DNA of 51,621 bases from UBA11524 sp964464815 (GTDB taxonomy: Bacteria > Bacillota > Clostridia > Christensenellales > Aristaeellaceae), in contig CAYXHF010000014.1 in assembly GCA_964464815.1 (NCBI GenBank), positions 1-51,621 on the forward strand. The letters run 5' to 3'. Positions 39,328 through 48,005 of the stretch are shown piece after piece. The notes below the pieces were generated by a model, which saw only the letters and a list, made by a program, of their open reading frames with translations, was not told where the DNA came from and did no database searches. Positions within the stretch are counted from its first letter, which is position 1. Each line of letters begins with the position of its first letter. The position numbers were made by a program, and so were the translations under genes.

Positions 39328-39950
39328 TATGCGTACACCTCCTCAACAGAAGCGACGGCAGCCTTGGTCAGGACGATCTTGCCGGCGTTCAGGATATCGT
39401 AGACGTTCAGGGTGTTGACGTAGGTGGTCATCGCCTGAGCCAGGTTGGCGGTGGCGCGAACCACGTTCTCGTCCTTCTCCGGCAGCACGACCAGCGCCTT
39501 CTTCTCAGCGCCCAGCTTCTTGAGCACATTGGCCATCAGCTTGGTCTTGCCCTCGGCGAGCTTCAGCTCGTCCACCACGATGATGTCACCATCGTTGAGC
39601 TTGGAGGTCATCGCGCTCTTGAAAGCGAGGCGGCGAACCTTCTTCGGCACAGCGATCACATAATCGCGGGGCTTGGGAGCGAACACGACACCGCCGTGAC
39701 GGAACTGCGGAGCGCGGTTGCCGTGGTGGCGGGCGTTGCCGGTGCCCTTCTGACGGTAGATCTTACGACCACCGCCGCGGACTTCCGAGCGGGTCTTGGC
39801 ACTCTGCGTGCCCTGGCGCTGAGCGGCCAGATAGGAACGGACGACCAGATGCATAGCGGCGACATTAACGTCGGACGCGAAGATCGCATCGTTCAGTTCA
39901 ATCTCGCCAATGGCCGCGCCTTCCATATTGTAAAGAGCAGTCTTAGCCAT
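39327..39950 (-). CDS. rplD: Ribosomal protein L4 (uL4)
   Basis: 50S tunnel protein; in E. coli it represses the S10 operon through the leader RNA. 207 residues with the extended loop (KTRSEVRGGGRKIYRQKGTGNARHHGNRAPQFRHGGVVFAPKPRDY) reaching the tunnel and the C-terminal globular domain. GAGGAGG precedes the start at 39950. Confidence 0.97.
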   Translation of the reverse strand: MAKTALYNMEGAAIGEIELNDAIFASDVNVAAMHLVVRSYLAAQRQGTQSAKTRSEVRGGGRKIYRQKGTGNARHHGNRAPQFRHGGVVFAPKPRDYVIAVPKKVRRLAFKSAMTSKLNDGDIIVVDELKLAEGKTKLMANVLKKLGAEKKALVVLPEKDENVVRATANLAQAMTTYVNTLNVYDILNAGKIVLTKAAVASVEEVYA

Positions 39951-39971
39951 TGTTCAATCCTCCTCGCGGCA

Positions 39972-40610
39972 TCACTTGACGGTGTCGCGGATGATGAGCA
40001 GACCTTCATTGGCACCGGGCACAGCACCCTTGACCAGCAGCAGGTCGCGTTCAACGTCCACAGACACAACTTCCAGGTTCTGAACAGTCACACGATCCAC
40101 GCCGTAATGGCCGCCCATGTGCTTGTTCTTGAACACGCGGGAAGGATCGGAGTTAGCAGACATGGAGCCGACGCCGCGATGATACTTGGAGCCGTGCGCC
40201 ATGGGGCCAGTGTGCTGGTTCCAACGAGCCACCGGGCCGGTGAAGCCATGACCCTTGGAAGTGCCGGTCACGTCAATCTTGTCGCCAGCAGCGAACTGAT
40301 CAACCTTCAGCACGTCGTTGACCTTGTAATTGGAGCAGTCGTCGAAGCGGAATTCACGCAGCACGCGTTTCGCTTCCACGCCAGCCTTCTTGTAGTGGCC
40401 CTGAACAGGCTTGCTGAGCAGCTTCTCAGCACGCTTTTCGGTCAGCTCGCCAAAACCAACCTGGACGGCATTGTAGCCATCAGATTCGACAGTCTTGGTC
40501 TGCACAACCGTGCAGGGGCCGGCCTTGATCACAGTGACCGGAACAAGACGGCCATCTTCGGTGAAGATCTGCGTCATGCCGATCTTCTTACCCACGATCG
40601 CTTTCTTCAT
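39972..40610 (-). CDS. rplC: Ribosomal protein L3 (uL3)
   Basis: 50S assembly protein near the peptidyl transferase centre. 212 residues starting MKKAIVGKKIGMTQIFTEDGRLVPVTVI, with GTSKGHGFTGPVARWN and GMGSMSANSDPSRVF-like (here GVGSMSANSDPSRVFKNKHMGGHYG) loops. AGGAGG precedes the start at 40610. Confidence 0.97.
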   Translation of the reverse strand: MKKAIVGKKIGMTQIFTEDGRLVPVTVIKAGPCTVVQTKTVESDGYNAVQVGFGELTEKRAEKLLSKPVQGHYKKAGVEAKRVLREFRFDDCSNYKVNDVLKVDQFAAGDKIDVTGTSKGHGFTGPVARWNQHTGPMAHGSKYHRGVGSMSANSDPSRVFKNKHMGGHYGVDRVTVQNLEVVSVDVERDLLLVKGAVPGANEGLLIIRDTVK

Positions 40611-40627
40611 TGTTTCGTCCTCCTGCC

Positions 40628-40936
40628 TTACAGCTTCATTTCAATTTCGACACCAGCAGGAAGTTCAAGCTTCGACATGGCGTCCACGGTCTTGGCGCTG
40701 GCGTTCATGATGTCAATCAGGCGCTTATGGGTGCGGCGCTCGAACTGCTCGCGGCTGTCCTTGTACTTGTGGGTCGCGCGCAGGATGGTCACGATTTCGC
40801 GCTCAGTGGGCAGCGGAATCGGGCCCGACACACGGGCACCAGTGCGCTTGGCAGTCTCGACAATCCGTTCCGCGGACTGATCGATCAGAGTGTGCTCATA
40901 GCTCTTGAGCTTGATGCGGATTTTCTGGGTGGCCAT
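40628..40936 (-). CDS. rpsJ: Ribosomal protein S10 (uS10)
   Basis: 30S head protein and, with NusB, a transcription antitermination factor. 102 residues with KIRIKLKSYEHTLIDQSAERIVETAKRTGARVSGPIPLPT. First gene of the long ribosomal operon; no rpsL, rpsG, fusA or tuf lies upstream, so the str operon is located elsewhere. AGGAGG precedes the start at 40936. Confidence 0.97.
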   Translation of the reverse strand: MATQKIRIKLKSYEHTLIDQSAERIVETAKRTGARVSGPIPLPTEREIVTILRATHKYKDSREQFERRTHKRLIDIMNASAKTVDAMSKLELPAGVEIEMKL

Positions 40937-41097
40937 TGATTTACCTCCTAATGTCGTCTCGTTGGCGCCGTCCGACTTCCACTGCAGGTGCGGATGCCGC
41001 TGCGCTCCGAGTCCGTCGCCCGATTGTCGGGCTGGTCCGCGCTAATTACCCGCCATGGCCTGGCGGCAACTTAGCACATCATCCCTATACAGACAAC
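40937..41097 (-). promoter_or_regulatory. Structured leader of the S10 operon
   Basis: About 160 bases of untranslated leader between the promoter and rpsJ. Clear hairpins are GCCCGA-ttg-TCGGGC (41018-41032) and CCGCCA-tggcc-TGGCGG (41050-41066), with GC-rich pairing possibilities between them and the ribosome site. Ribosomal protein feedback on such leaders is known in other bacteria. I cannot match this one to a described class. Confidence 0.5.
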
Positions 41098-41103
41098 ACT
41101 CTG

Positions 41104-41132
41104 ATTATAGCAGATATGCATCGAATAATCAA
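41104..41132 (-). promoter_or_regulatory. Main promoter of the S10-spc ribosomal operon
   Basis: Minus strand TTGATT, 17 bases, TATAAT, with AT-rich sequence upstream that could serve as an UP element. This is a good match for a strong growth-related promoter. Confidence 0.8.
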
Positions 41133-41346
41133 GAGGTTTTTCAAATATTTTTGAGAAAATTTTTTTGATTTTTTCACCTTCCCGACCCCGAAACCCCGCA
41201 TTTTACGCAATTTGCAATCTTCATATTTGTACACGCTGTCCGGTGTGTCCTATTTTCCACCTTTCCGACCCCTTTTGCCCCTTGTAAAATCATTTTCTAC
41301 TTTTGTCATTCGTCAAGTCGTTGATTTTACTGGCTTTGCGGCAAAA

Positions 41347-41374
41347 TTTATACCCACCGTGCCGAGTGTGTCTA
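41347..41374 (-). promoter_or_regulatory. Possible distal promoter of the S10 operon
   Basis: TAGACA, 16-base spacer, TATAAA on the minus strand, about 240 bases upstream of the main promoter. The 16-base spacer and AT-rich setting make this uncertain. Confidence 0.35.
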
Positions 41375-41464
41375 TTGACGTGATGTGCTTCACCTCGTTT
41401 TTCCCCGAACGTTCGGTGTTTTTTATAAATCACTGTATACGCTTCATCGGTGCCTTCTCTTCTA

Positions 41465-41506
41465 TAGAAAAGGGATGGTGCAAAAGCCGTTCTTCTGCAC
41501 CATCCC
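41465..41506 (-). terminator. Terminator of the 362-residue secreted protein gene
   Basis: GGGATGGTGCA pairs perfectly with TGCACCATCCC, followed by TTTTCTAT on the minus strand, 20 bases past the stop codon at 41526. Confidence 0.8.
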
Positions 41507-41525
41507 GTACCAGATTGTCCAAATA

Positions 41526-42614
41526 TTATTGCTCAAGCCGTGTCCACGAGCCGCCACCTTCGCCCTGCGTCAGCGATAGCACATTTTCCTCGCTCCCATC
41601 CACATGATAGCGCCTTACACGACCATCGTCACTGGTCACGACCAGGTCACGCTCCGCATAGGCCGTTCCGCTAACGATTTGCCACGTGCCACGGGAAACG
41701 ATGCTCAGCTGCATGTTCGCCTGAATTCCCTGTGTCAGGTAGTCCTGCGATTCCATGACCTCGTCTGACACGCTGTAGGTGATGATGGTGCCGTCCTGCA
41801 TAAGGGTAAGGATGGTCGGCATCAGCTCGCCACCACCAGAAAAGCCCCACGTACCCGCAAGCGCCTTCATGGCCGCCTCATCCACCACATCGTCCCGCGC
41901 AAGCAGGCGCAGTGGCACAAAGCCGCCAATCATCTGCCCTGCCGTCGTCTTCGCGCTGACGTAGCCCCATAATTCACCATAGCTAGCCAGCAGATGCACG
42001 TCCGTCAGCTCCTCCGCTGTCGCAATGGGTGTGGCCGACTGGCCAGGATCGTCGGTCAGGAAGCCGCCCGGCAGCATGCGCACCGCCACATCCGCAAGCA
42101 TCACCGGTGCGCTTCCCTTCATTTTTCCCTGCACCCAGCCAATGCGGTTTTGCTTCGGCGATACTTCATATTCAACCAGCGACCAGTCATCCCACGTCAT
42201 CAGAAGCTTCACGCCTGCGGAGAGTGCCACCTTCGCCCGTCCATTCGCCGCGCGCACACTATGTTCATCCCGCATGGTGTAGACCGGCCGAACGTCCTCG
42301 CCTGTGACCTTCTCACTCCAGAACCCGGAGGCATCCTCCAGCGCGGCCAGCAGGCCATTCACCTGCCGCACCTCCGCCTCCGACTGCGGCATCAGCGTTT
42401 CGCGGTACCACGCCATCGGAATGGCTCCCGCCTGAAAGCACACACCGTTTCCGGTGGTGTAGCGCCATGTGTCCCAGTCCAGCTTCATCTGAACACCGTT
42501 CACCTCAATGTAGTCGCAATAGGTTTCGCCCATCCATTCTTTTCCGCGAACCTCCGCCTGTGCGCTTCCCAACAGCAGCAGGGCCAGCAAGCATGCCAAT
42601 GCCCGTTTCTTCAT
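41526..42614 (-). CDS. Secreted protein of unknown function
   Basis: 362 residues with a signal peptide (MKKRALACLLALLLLGSAQA, cleavage after AQA) and no membrane anchor. After about 30 residues, the body is mixed beta sequence with Trp- and Gly-rich stretches (WMGETYCDYIEVNG, GELWGYVSAKTTAGQMIGGFVPLRLL). The middle segment resembles an SH3-like or 'GW' surface-binding region by pattern only. The C-terminal ~110 residues (ALAGTWGFSGGGELMPTILTL and TWQIVSGTAY) look like a lipocalin/META-type module. I do not recognise the family. The ATG at 42614 is chosen because the signal peptide starts there and GGAGGG lies upstream. Confidence 0.75.
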   Translation of the reverse strand: MKKRALACLLALLLLGSAQAEVRGKEWMGETYCDYIEVNGVQMKLDWDTWRYTTGNGVCFQAGAIPMAWYRETLMPQSEAEVRQVNGLLAALEDASGFWSEKVTGEDVRPVYTMRDEHSVRAANGRAKVALSAGVKLLMTWDDWSLVEYEVSPKQNRIGWVQGKMKGSAPVMLADVAVRMLPGGFLTDDPGQSATPIATAEELTDVHLLASYGELWGYVSAKTTAGQMIGGFVPLRLLARDDVVDEAAMKALAGTWGFSGGGELMPTILTLMQDGTIITYSVSDEVMESQDYLTQGIQANMQLSIVSRGTWQIVSGTAYAERDLVVTSDDGRVRRYHVDGSEENVLSLTQGEGGGSWTRLEQ

Positions 42615-42618
42615 CAAA

Positions 42619-42663
42619 AAATCCCTCCTTTGTATCCATATAACGATACAAAAGAGGGATTTT
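42619..42663 (-). terminator. Terminator hairpin of the ABC-F gene overlapping the next ribosome binding site
   Basis: On the minus strand AAATCCCTC-TTTGTATC pairs with GATACAAA-GAGGGATTT (one mismatch), followed by T. The 3' arm contains the GGAGGG ribosome site of the secreted-protein gene (start at 42614). If the hairpin forms, transcription stops or the ribosome site is hidden. Confidence 0.75.
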
Positions 42664-42679
42664 CTTCCCAGCAAAAAAA

Positions 42680-44587
42680 TTATTCCATTGCCGCTTCGAG
42701 TTCTTCCCACGCCGCATACAGGCGCTCGATTTCATCCTTCTTCGCCTGATAGTCCTTGGCAAGCCTGGCCGCCTTGTCGGCATCCTGATACGTCGCCGGG
42801 TCAGCCAGCGCGCTTTCGATGTCCTCGGCTTCCTTTTCGGCCACAGCAATCGCCTTTTCGGCATTCGCCAGTGCCGCCTTGCGTTCGCGGATGCGCTTTT
42901 CCTCCTCGCGGGACTTGCGCTTTTCCTTGTCCAGCGCCGTCTTCGTCATGCCAGCGACTTCACTGTCCGGCGCCTGTGCGCGGTTGATTTTCTCAAAGTA
43001 ATCGTCGTAGTTGCCCAGATATTCCTTCACGCCGCCCGCTTCCAGCACGCAGACCTTTGTGGCGAAGCGGTTGATGAAATAGCGGTCATGGCTGATGGCC
43101 AGAATCGTCCCCGGGAAGTTTTCCAGCGCGTCCTCCAGCACCTCGCGGCTGTCCATGTCCAGATGGTTCGTCGGTTCGTCCAGCAGCAGCACGTTATCCT
43201 TGTGCAGCATCAGCTTGGTCAGCGCCACGCGCCCCTTTTCACCGCCGGAGAGCGTCGAAATGGGCATCAGCACGTCATCGCCCGTGAACAGGAACAGGCC
43301 CAGTGCGCCGCGCACCTCCGTCTGATCCAGCCGGTGGAAATCGTCCCACACCTCGTCCAGCACCGTCTTTTCCGCATGAAGCTTGGCCTGATGCTGGTCA
43401 TAGTAGCCAATATCGACACCCGCACCAAAGCGAATCGTGCCGGTATCCTGCTTTTCCTCGCCCACAATGCATTTGAGCAGGGTCGATTTGCCCACGCCGT
43501 TATCGCCGATGAGCGCGATTCGGTCGCCCGCACGGACATGCAGCTTCACATGCTCAAACAGCGTGCGGCCGTCAAAGCCCTTGGACAATTCCTCAATCAT
43601 CATCACGTCGTCGCCCGTGCGGCGGCGCACATCAAAGCGGAAGCGAATGGCGCTTTCGTCCTGCGGCTTTTCCAGACGCTCCACCTTTTCCAGCCGCTTT
43701 TCACGGCTTTCCGCCAGACGGATGGACTTTTCACGGTTAAATTGACGATAGCGGGCGATAATCGCCTCCTGCCGCGCAATTTCCTTCTGCTGAAGCTCAT
43801 ATGCCTTCATGCGGATTTCAAAGCGCTCCGTCCGCTGCTCCATGTAGCGGGTGTAGTTGCCGTCATAGCACTCCGTCGCGCCCAGCAGCAATTCGCACAT
43901 GCGGTCGCAGACGTGATCCATGAAATAGCGGTCATGACTAATCAGCAAAACTGCACCGCGATATGTGCGCAGATATTCTTCCAGCCACGCAATGGACTTC
44001 AAATCCAGATGGTTGGTCGGTTCGTCCAGCAGCAGCAAATCCGGTTCCGTCAGCAGCATACGCCCCAGGCAGAGTCGCGTTCTTTCGCCACCAGAGAGGA
44101 GCGACGCCAGCTGTCCCTGCTGTTCCTTGCGGAAGCCAAGACCCGCCAGCACGCCTTGTACCGTAGAGCGCCAGCCGTAGCCGTTGCTCTCCTCAAAGCG
44201 GCGCGTCAGCTGGTCATACTGGCTGCCCAGACGATGCAGCGCCTGCTCGTCGTGCGCATCGGCCATCTGATGCTCCAATTCGCGCAGCTGCTGCTCCATG
44301 CGCTGTACCGGCTCGAATACGCTTTCCAGCTCCTCCAGCACCGTGCGGCCCTCGCCTACCTCGCCCTGCTGTGCCAGATAGCCCAGCTTGAGGCCCTTCT
44401 GCATGGTCATCGTGCCGCCATCGGCCGTTTCCATGCCCGCAATAATCTTCATCAGCGTCGATTTGCCGCAGCCATTGACGCCCACCAGGCCCATTCGCTG
44501 GCCGTCCTGCAACACAAGCGACGCATCGCGTAATACTTCGTTTGTGCCAAAGCTTTTCTGAATGCCCTGCAATGAGAGCAGTATCAT
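42680..44587 (-). CDS. ABC-F family ATPase (ribosome-associated)
   Basis: A 635-residue cytoplasmic protein with two ABC domains and no membrane spans, as in Uup/YdiF-type translation factors. Domain 1 has Walker A GVNGCGKST, signature LSGGERTR and Walker B LLLLDEPTNHLD; domain 2 has GDNGVGKST, LSGGEKGRV and VLLLDEPTNHLD. The linker between them (about 230-320) is a charged helical P-site tRNA interaction motif, and the C-terminal ~100 residues form a coiled coil. Some ABC-F proteins give antibiotic resistance; nothing here shows that. The ATG at 44587 has GGGAGG upstream. Confidence 0.92.
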   Translation of the reverse strand: MILLSLQGIQKSFGTNEVLRDASLVLQDGQRMGLVGVNGCGKSTLMKIIAGMETADGGTMTMQKGLKLGYLAQQGEVGEGRTVLEELESVFEPVQRMEQQLRELEHQMADAHDEQALHRLGSQYDQLTRRFEESNGYGWRSTVQGVLAGLGFRKEQQGQLASLLSGGERTRLCLGRMLLTEPDLLLLDEPTNHLDLKSIAWLEEYLRTYRGAVLLISHDRYFMDHVCDRMCELLLGATECYDGNYTRYMEQRTERFEIRMKAYELQQKEIARQEAIIARYRQFNREKSIRLAESREKRLEKVERLEKPQDESAIRFRFDVRRRTGDDVMMIEELSKGFDGRTLFEHVKLHVRAGDRIALIGDNGVGKSTLLKCIVGEEKQDTGTIRFGAGVDIGYYDQHQAKLHAEKTVLDEVWDDFHRLDQTEVRGALGLFLFTGDDVLMPISTLSGGEKGRVALTKLMLHKDNVLLLDEPTNHLDMDSREVLEDALENFPGTILAISHDRYFINRFATKVCVLEAGGVKEYLGNYDDYFEKINRAQAPDSEVAGMTKTALDKEKRKSREEEKRIRERKAALANAEKAIAVAEKEAEDIESALADPATYQDADKAARLAKDYQAKKDEIERLYAAWEELEAAME

Positions 44588-44631
44588 GGGTTCTACACCT
44601 CCCTTGTCGTGGGGGTTTTTCTTCTATATTT

Positions 44632-45447
44632 TCAGAGCATGGCCACCCAATACGGCACGGTCATCAGCAGCAGGATGCCAGCGGCCAGATAGCTGTTTGT
44701 CCGCTTCATCCGCTGATGCGTCACCCGTGGCATCGTTGCGCATGCCCACGCCGCCAGGCCCAGCAGTGCCGCCACGCACAGCGCGCGCCAGCCCAGTGCC
44801 ATGCCCGGCCAGACGAGTGCCGACAGGTTGTATGTCAAATGCATCGCCATGGACGCCATCAGCTTGCCCGTGCGCATCATCGTCAGCGTCAGCGCCGCGC
44901 CAATGAGCAGATGCGCCGGCAATCCTGCCCATGCGCCATGCATCAGCGCAAACAGCAGCGTCGTCAGCACAAAGGCTGTCCAGCGACCCGCGCCATCCAG
45001 CAATTGATTCAGCACCACACCGCGGAAGAGCCATTCCTCCACCACCGCAGGCACAACCGCCAGCGCCATCACCTGCAAGAGCACCTGCGCCGGTGTTGTC
45101 GCGGCAATCAGCGTTGTTTCTTCTATTTGAAGCCACTGCACCCAGCGCTCCGTCAGCGGTGCAATCACGCCACGAAGCGCAAGGCCCATTACCGCCGCCG
45201 CCAGCACACACGGCCACTTGCTGTTCATGCGTCCCAGCCGTGCGGACGGCTTTGTCCTCCAGCATATCGCAGGCACGGCGCATAGCAGCACTTCCTCTGC
45301 CATTGACAGCCATAAGCGGCCATCCTGCGTCAGCGGCAGGAACGGCAGAAAAACGCCCAGCAGCCCTTTCAGCAGTGTCAACGCGCCCAGAAGCAGCAGT
45401 ATTTTCGCCACACCGTCCGGCGCACGGAAGCGCCGACGCCTGCTCAT
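44632..45447 (-). CDS. CPBP family intramembrane metalloprotease
   Basis: A 271-residue membrane protein with seven or so hydrophobic spans of the CAAX-protease/bacteriocin-processing (Rce1-like) family. The three active-site motifs are EEWLFRG (two Glu), ALMHGAWAGL (His) and MHLTYN (His and Asn). Possible roles include maturation of prenylated or other small peptides; the substrate is unknown. Its start overlaps the metallo-beta-lactamase-fold gene by four bases (ATGA), so the two are coupled. Confidence 0.88.
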   Translation of the reverse strand: MSRRRRFRAPDGVAKILLLLGALTLLKGLLGVFLPFLPLTQDGRLWLSMAEEVLLCAVPAICWRTKPSARLGRMNSKWPCVLAAAVMGLALRGVIAPLTERWVQWLQIEETTLIAATTPAQVLLQVMALAVVPAVVEEWLFRGVVLNQLLDGAGRWTAFVLTTLLFALMHGAWAGLPAHLLIGAALTLTMMRTGKLMASMAMHLTYNLSALVWPGMALGWRALCVAALLGLAAWACATMPRVTHQRMKRTNSYLAAGILLLMTVPYWVAML

Positions 45448-46253
45448 CGTGCATCCTCCAGGGTGTAGATGCTGCCCACGCGGTCGCGCAGCGCCACATC
45501 CAGCGTCAGCTCCGTGCCAAGGGCAATGCCCTCACGGCGCATGCGCTCCTCGTTGACGTGATAGGCCAGACTCGGCGTGTTGTTTTCGCCACTCAGGTGG
45601 CCCAGCACGACATTCTTCGTGCCGTTTTCCACCAGCTGCAACAGCGCATCGGCACACGCCGCATTGCTCAAATGGCCGCGATTGCCTAAAATACGATCCT
45701 TCAAGCGCTGATTGTAGTGGTCGTTGCGGCGTAGCATATCCGGGTCGTGGTTGCTTTCCAGCAGCACCAGAGCGCTGCCCGCAATGGCATCACGCACCGT
45801 GCGCGGAAAATGCCCCAAGTCCGTTGCCGTCGCAATGCTCACGCCACCGCCCCATAGGCGATAGCCGACCGGATCGGCCGCATCATGCGGAATCGAGAAC
45901 GGCACAACCCCAATATCGCCCAGATAGAAGTCGGAGAAGGTATCAAACGTGCGGCGCATTCCCTCGGGAATCTTGCCGACCTTGCCTTCCATCGCCTCCC
46001 AGGTCAAATCCGTGGCATAAATGGGGATGTGGTGCTTGCGGCACATGACGCCCGCGCCGGATATATGGTCAATATGCTCGTGCGTGATGAGAATTGCATC
46101 AATTGAATCCGCATCCACACCAATCATATCCAGCGCCTCATCAATCATCTTGCCGGACTTGCCCGCATCAATCAGTAGCCGCGTTGATCCGTACTGGACG
46201 AACAGGCAGTTGCCGCTCGACCCCGAATACAACGGGCAGAATATCATTTCCAT
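45444..46253 (-). CDS. MBL-fold metallo-hydrolase, WalJ/YycJ-like
   Basis: The 269 residues start FCPLYSGSSGNCLFVQYGSTRLLIDAG, typical of the YycJ/WalJ subgroup. The zinc ligands are THEHIDH, TATDLGHFP (Asp region), LESNHDPD and GHLSGENN. In B. subtilis yycJ lies beside the walRK cell-wall regulators; here no such regulators are adjacent. Nuclease or exonuclease activity has been reported for relatives, but the function here is not established. Confidence 0.88.
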   Translation of the reverse strand: MEMIFCPLYSGSSGNCLFVQYGSTRLLIDAGKSGKMIDEALDMIGVDADSIDAILITHEHIDHISGAGVMCRKHHIPIYATDLTWEAMEGKVGKIPEGMRRTFDTFSDFYLGDIGVVPFSIPHDAADPVGYRLWGGGVSIATATDLGHFPRTVRDAIAGSALVLLESNHDPDMLRRNDHYNQRLKDRILGNRGHLSNAACADALLQLVENGTKNVVLGHLSGENNTPSLAYHVNEERMRREGIALGTELTLDVALRDRVGSIYTLEDAR

Positions 46254-46284
46254 GCATGTCCTTTCGTTCTTTTCCCGGCGTTCC

Positions 46285-47031
46285 TTATACGTCCAGATGC
46301 TTCGCCACGCGCTCCGCTTCCGGCGGCGGCGTCATGTAGTCCGCACCAAAGAGGATGGTCAGCACCTCATCCCACTTTTTCGGAATCAGGACATCAATGC
46401 CCTCAAAGGACACCGTGATTTTTTCCGCAAACTGCTCCGGATGCCAGATGTGCATCATCAATTCAAACGCACCGTTGGACATGCACAGGTCGTTGCCCGT
46501 CTTCTCCTGGCGGGAAACCTGCTCATACCAGCGCGTTTTCGTCTTCACCGAGAAGGGCAGACCCAGCACATGCGTACCGAAAATCAGGATTTTGTTCTTC
46601 CAATTGAAGCGGGAATAATCCACGTTCTTTTTGAGCATGCCTTGCAGGGTGTGGAGCTTCAGGAACCACCACTTGCGCGAAAAGCCTTCCTTCGGCACAG
46701 GGTCCAGAATGAAGAAGTCCGTGAAGGCCGCCGCCTTTTCCGGGTCGCGGTTCATCACGCGCGGCGTCCAGGTGTCCAGATACGTCAGCTCAAAGCGCTT
46801 GTCGCACTCCTTGGGATAGATTTCGCGGAACTTCTGGAATTCCTCGCGTGTCATGAGCAAATCGACATCATCATCCCACGGAATAAAGCCGTGATGGCGC
46901 ACCGCACCCAGCAGAGAACCACACATCATGTTGTAGGAAATATTGTGTTTGCGGCACACCGCCGTAATATCGCGCAGCTGTTCCAGCAACTCCGCGTGAA
47001 TTTCGTCCAGCGTCAGCTTCTTCTCTTCCAT
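46285..47031 (-). CDS. licD: LicD family phosphotransferase
   Basis: LicD-type enzymes transfer phosphocholine or similar phosphorylated alcohols from a CDP or nucleotide donor to cell-surface polysaccharides. The N-terminal nucleotidyltransferase-like block is LLGAVRHHGFIPWDDDVDLLMTREEFQKF with the essential WDDDVD acidic cluster. The 248-residue length is normal. It follows the transketolase C-terminal gene by 45 bases and is probably cotranscribed with it. No licA/licB/licC choline uptake genes are in view, so the transferred group may not be choline. Confidence 0.9.
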   Translation of the reverse strand: MEEKKLTLDEIHAELLEQLRDITAVCRKHNISYNMMCGSLLGAVRHHGFIPWDDDVDLLMTREEFQKFREIYPKECDKRFELTYLDTWTPRVMNRDPEKAAAFTDFFILDPVPKEGFSRKWWFLKLHTLQGMLKKNVDYSRFNWKNKILIFGTHVLGLPFSVKTKTRWYEQVSRQEKTGNDLCMSNGAFELMMHIWHPEQFAEKITVSFEGIDVLIPKKWDEVLTILFGADYMTPPPEAERVAKHLDV

Positions 47032-47075
47032 GTTCTGCTCCTTCTTGTGATGCGCAATACGTCACCCGAACCGCA

Positions 47076-48005
47076 TCACGGGTTTTCGTTCAGCCACGCG
47101 ATTGTCCTGCGGCAAATGGCTACATCGTCCATCTGGTATTCGCCGCGCAGGTATTGCTGCGTGCCGACAATGGTGGAATAGACGTCTTCCATGCCGATTC
47201 GATGGATGCGGCAGGGACGGCCCAATTCCGAGGCCACCTCGCACACCGCCGAACCAAAGCCGCCAACCACGGAATGCTCCTCCACCGTCACGATGTGATG
47301 GAAGCGCTCGGTCAATTCGGCAATCTTTTCGCGGTCAATGGGCTTGATGCACGGGAAGGAAACAACCTCCGCCGACACGCCCTGCTCCGCAAGGAGCTTG
47401 CCCGCACTGACCGTCTGGGTCAGGATGCCGCCAGCAGAAAGAATGGCCACATCCGTGCCCTGGCGTAGCGTCAGCGCCTTGGGCATCGTCCAGTTTTCCA
47501 CCGGCGCTTCATGCAGCGTCGGTTCGCCACCGCGCCCCAGACGCAGATAGCACGTGCCCGGCGTTTTGAGCATCACCGGCACGATGGCCTCGACCTCCTG
47601 CGGATCACCGGGCGTAAAGACGGTCACACCCGGCAGGGCGCGCATCATGGCCATGTCCTCCGTCGCATGATGGCTCATGCCCAGGCTGCCGTAGACGAAG
47701 CCGCCACCCACGCAAACCACCTTCACGTTCAAGCCGTGATAGGCGCAATCGTTGCGAATCTGCTCCAAGCAGCGGATGGTCGGGAAATTGCCGATGGAGT
47801 AGGTCAGCACCGTCCGGCCCGTTTTTGCCAGACCAGCCGCCAAGCCCGTCATGCTCTGCTCGGCGATACCCGCATTCACAAACTGCTCCGGATATGTCTC
47901 CCAGAAGGGACGCAGGACGCCAAAGCCCAAATCGCCCGTCACCAGCGTCAAGCGGCTGTCATTGGCCGCCTCACGCATCAGCGCTCGCGTAAATGCATCT
48001 CTCAT
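47076..48005 (-). CDS. Transketolase, C-terminal subunit (pyrimidine-binding and C-terminal domains)
   Basis: 309 residues corresponding to the second half of a transketolase. The pyrimidine-binding domain contains FVNAGIAEQSMTGLAAGLAKTGRT (the Glu of the AEQ motif activates thiamine diphosphate), followed by SHHATEDMAMMRALPGVTVFTPGDP. The C-terminal domain ends with AVCEVASELGRPCRIHRIGMEDVY. It begins at the ATG at 48005, overlapping the N-terminal subunit by four bases. Split transketolases are known in many bacteria. Confidence 0.9.
   Translation of the reverse strand: MRDAFTRALMREAANDSRLTLVTGDLGFGVLRPFWETYPEQFVNAGIAEQSMTGLAAGLAKTGRTVLTYSIGNFPTIRCLEQIRNDCAYHGLNVKVVCVGGGFVYGSLGMSHHATEDMAMMRALPGVTVFTPGDPQEVEAIVPVMLKTPGTCYLRLGRGGEPTLHEAPVENWTMPKALTLRQGTDVAILSAGGILTQTVSAGKLLAEQGVSAEVVSFPCIKPIDREKIAELTERFHHIVTVEEHSVVGGFGSAVCEVASELGRPCRIHRIGMEDVYSTIVGTQQYLRGEYQMDDVAICRRTIAWLNENP

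Larger units (their letters stand above)
41133..41525. other. AT-rich gene-free region upstream of the S10 operon
   Basis: About 390 bases without a supported gene. It holds a possible second minus-strand promoter (TAGACA, 16 bases, TATAAA at 41347-41374), a perfect 12-base palindrome CCGAACGTTCGG (41405-41416), a C/T-rich stretch with repeated 'CCGACCCC' (near 41182 and 41268), and the terminator at 41465-41506. A 131-codon plus-strand frame here has no ribosome site or recognisable similarity and is not called. Confidence 0.55.

Noticed and set aside
40978..41097. Possible tRNA or other stable RNA in the GC-rich rpsJ leader
   Set aside because: The hairpins do not form a cloverleaf and there is no CCA end or T-loop sequence. 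It lies between promoter and rpsJ, so a leader is the simpler reading.
41212..41607. 131-codon plus-strand frame upstream of the S10 operon
   Set aside because: No ribosome site, no recognisable domain, and it overlaps the end of the secreted-protein gene on the other strand. The region is better explained as regulatory.
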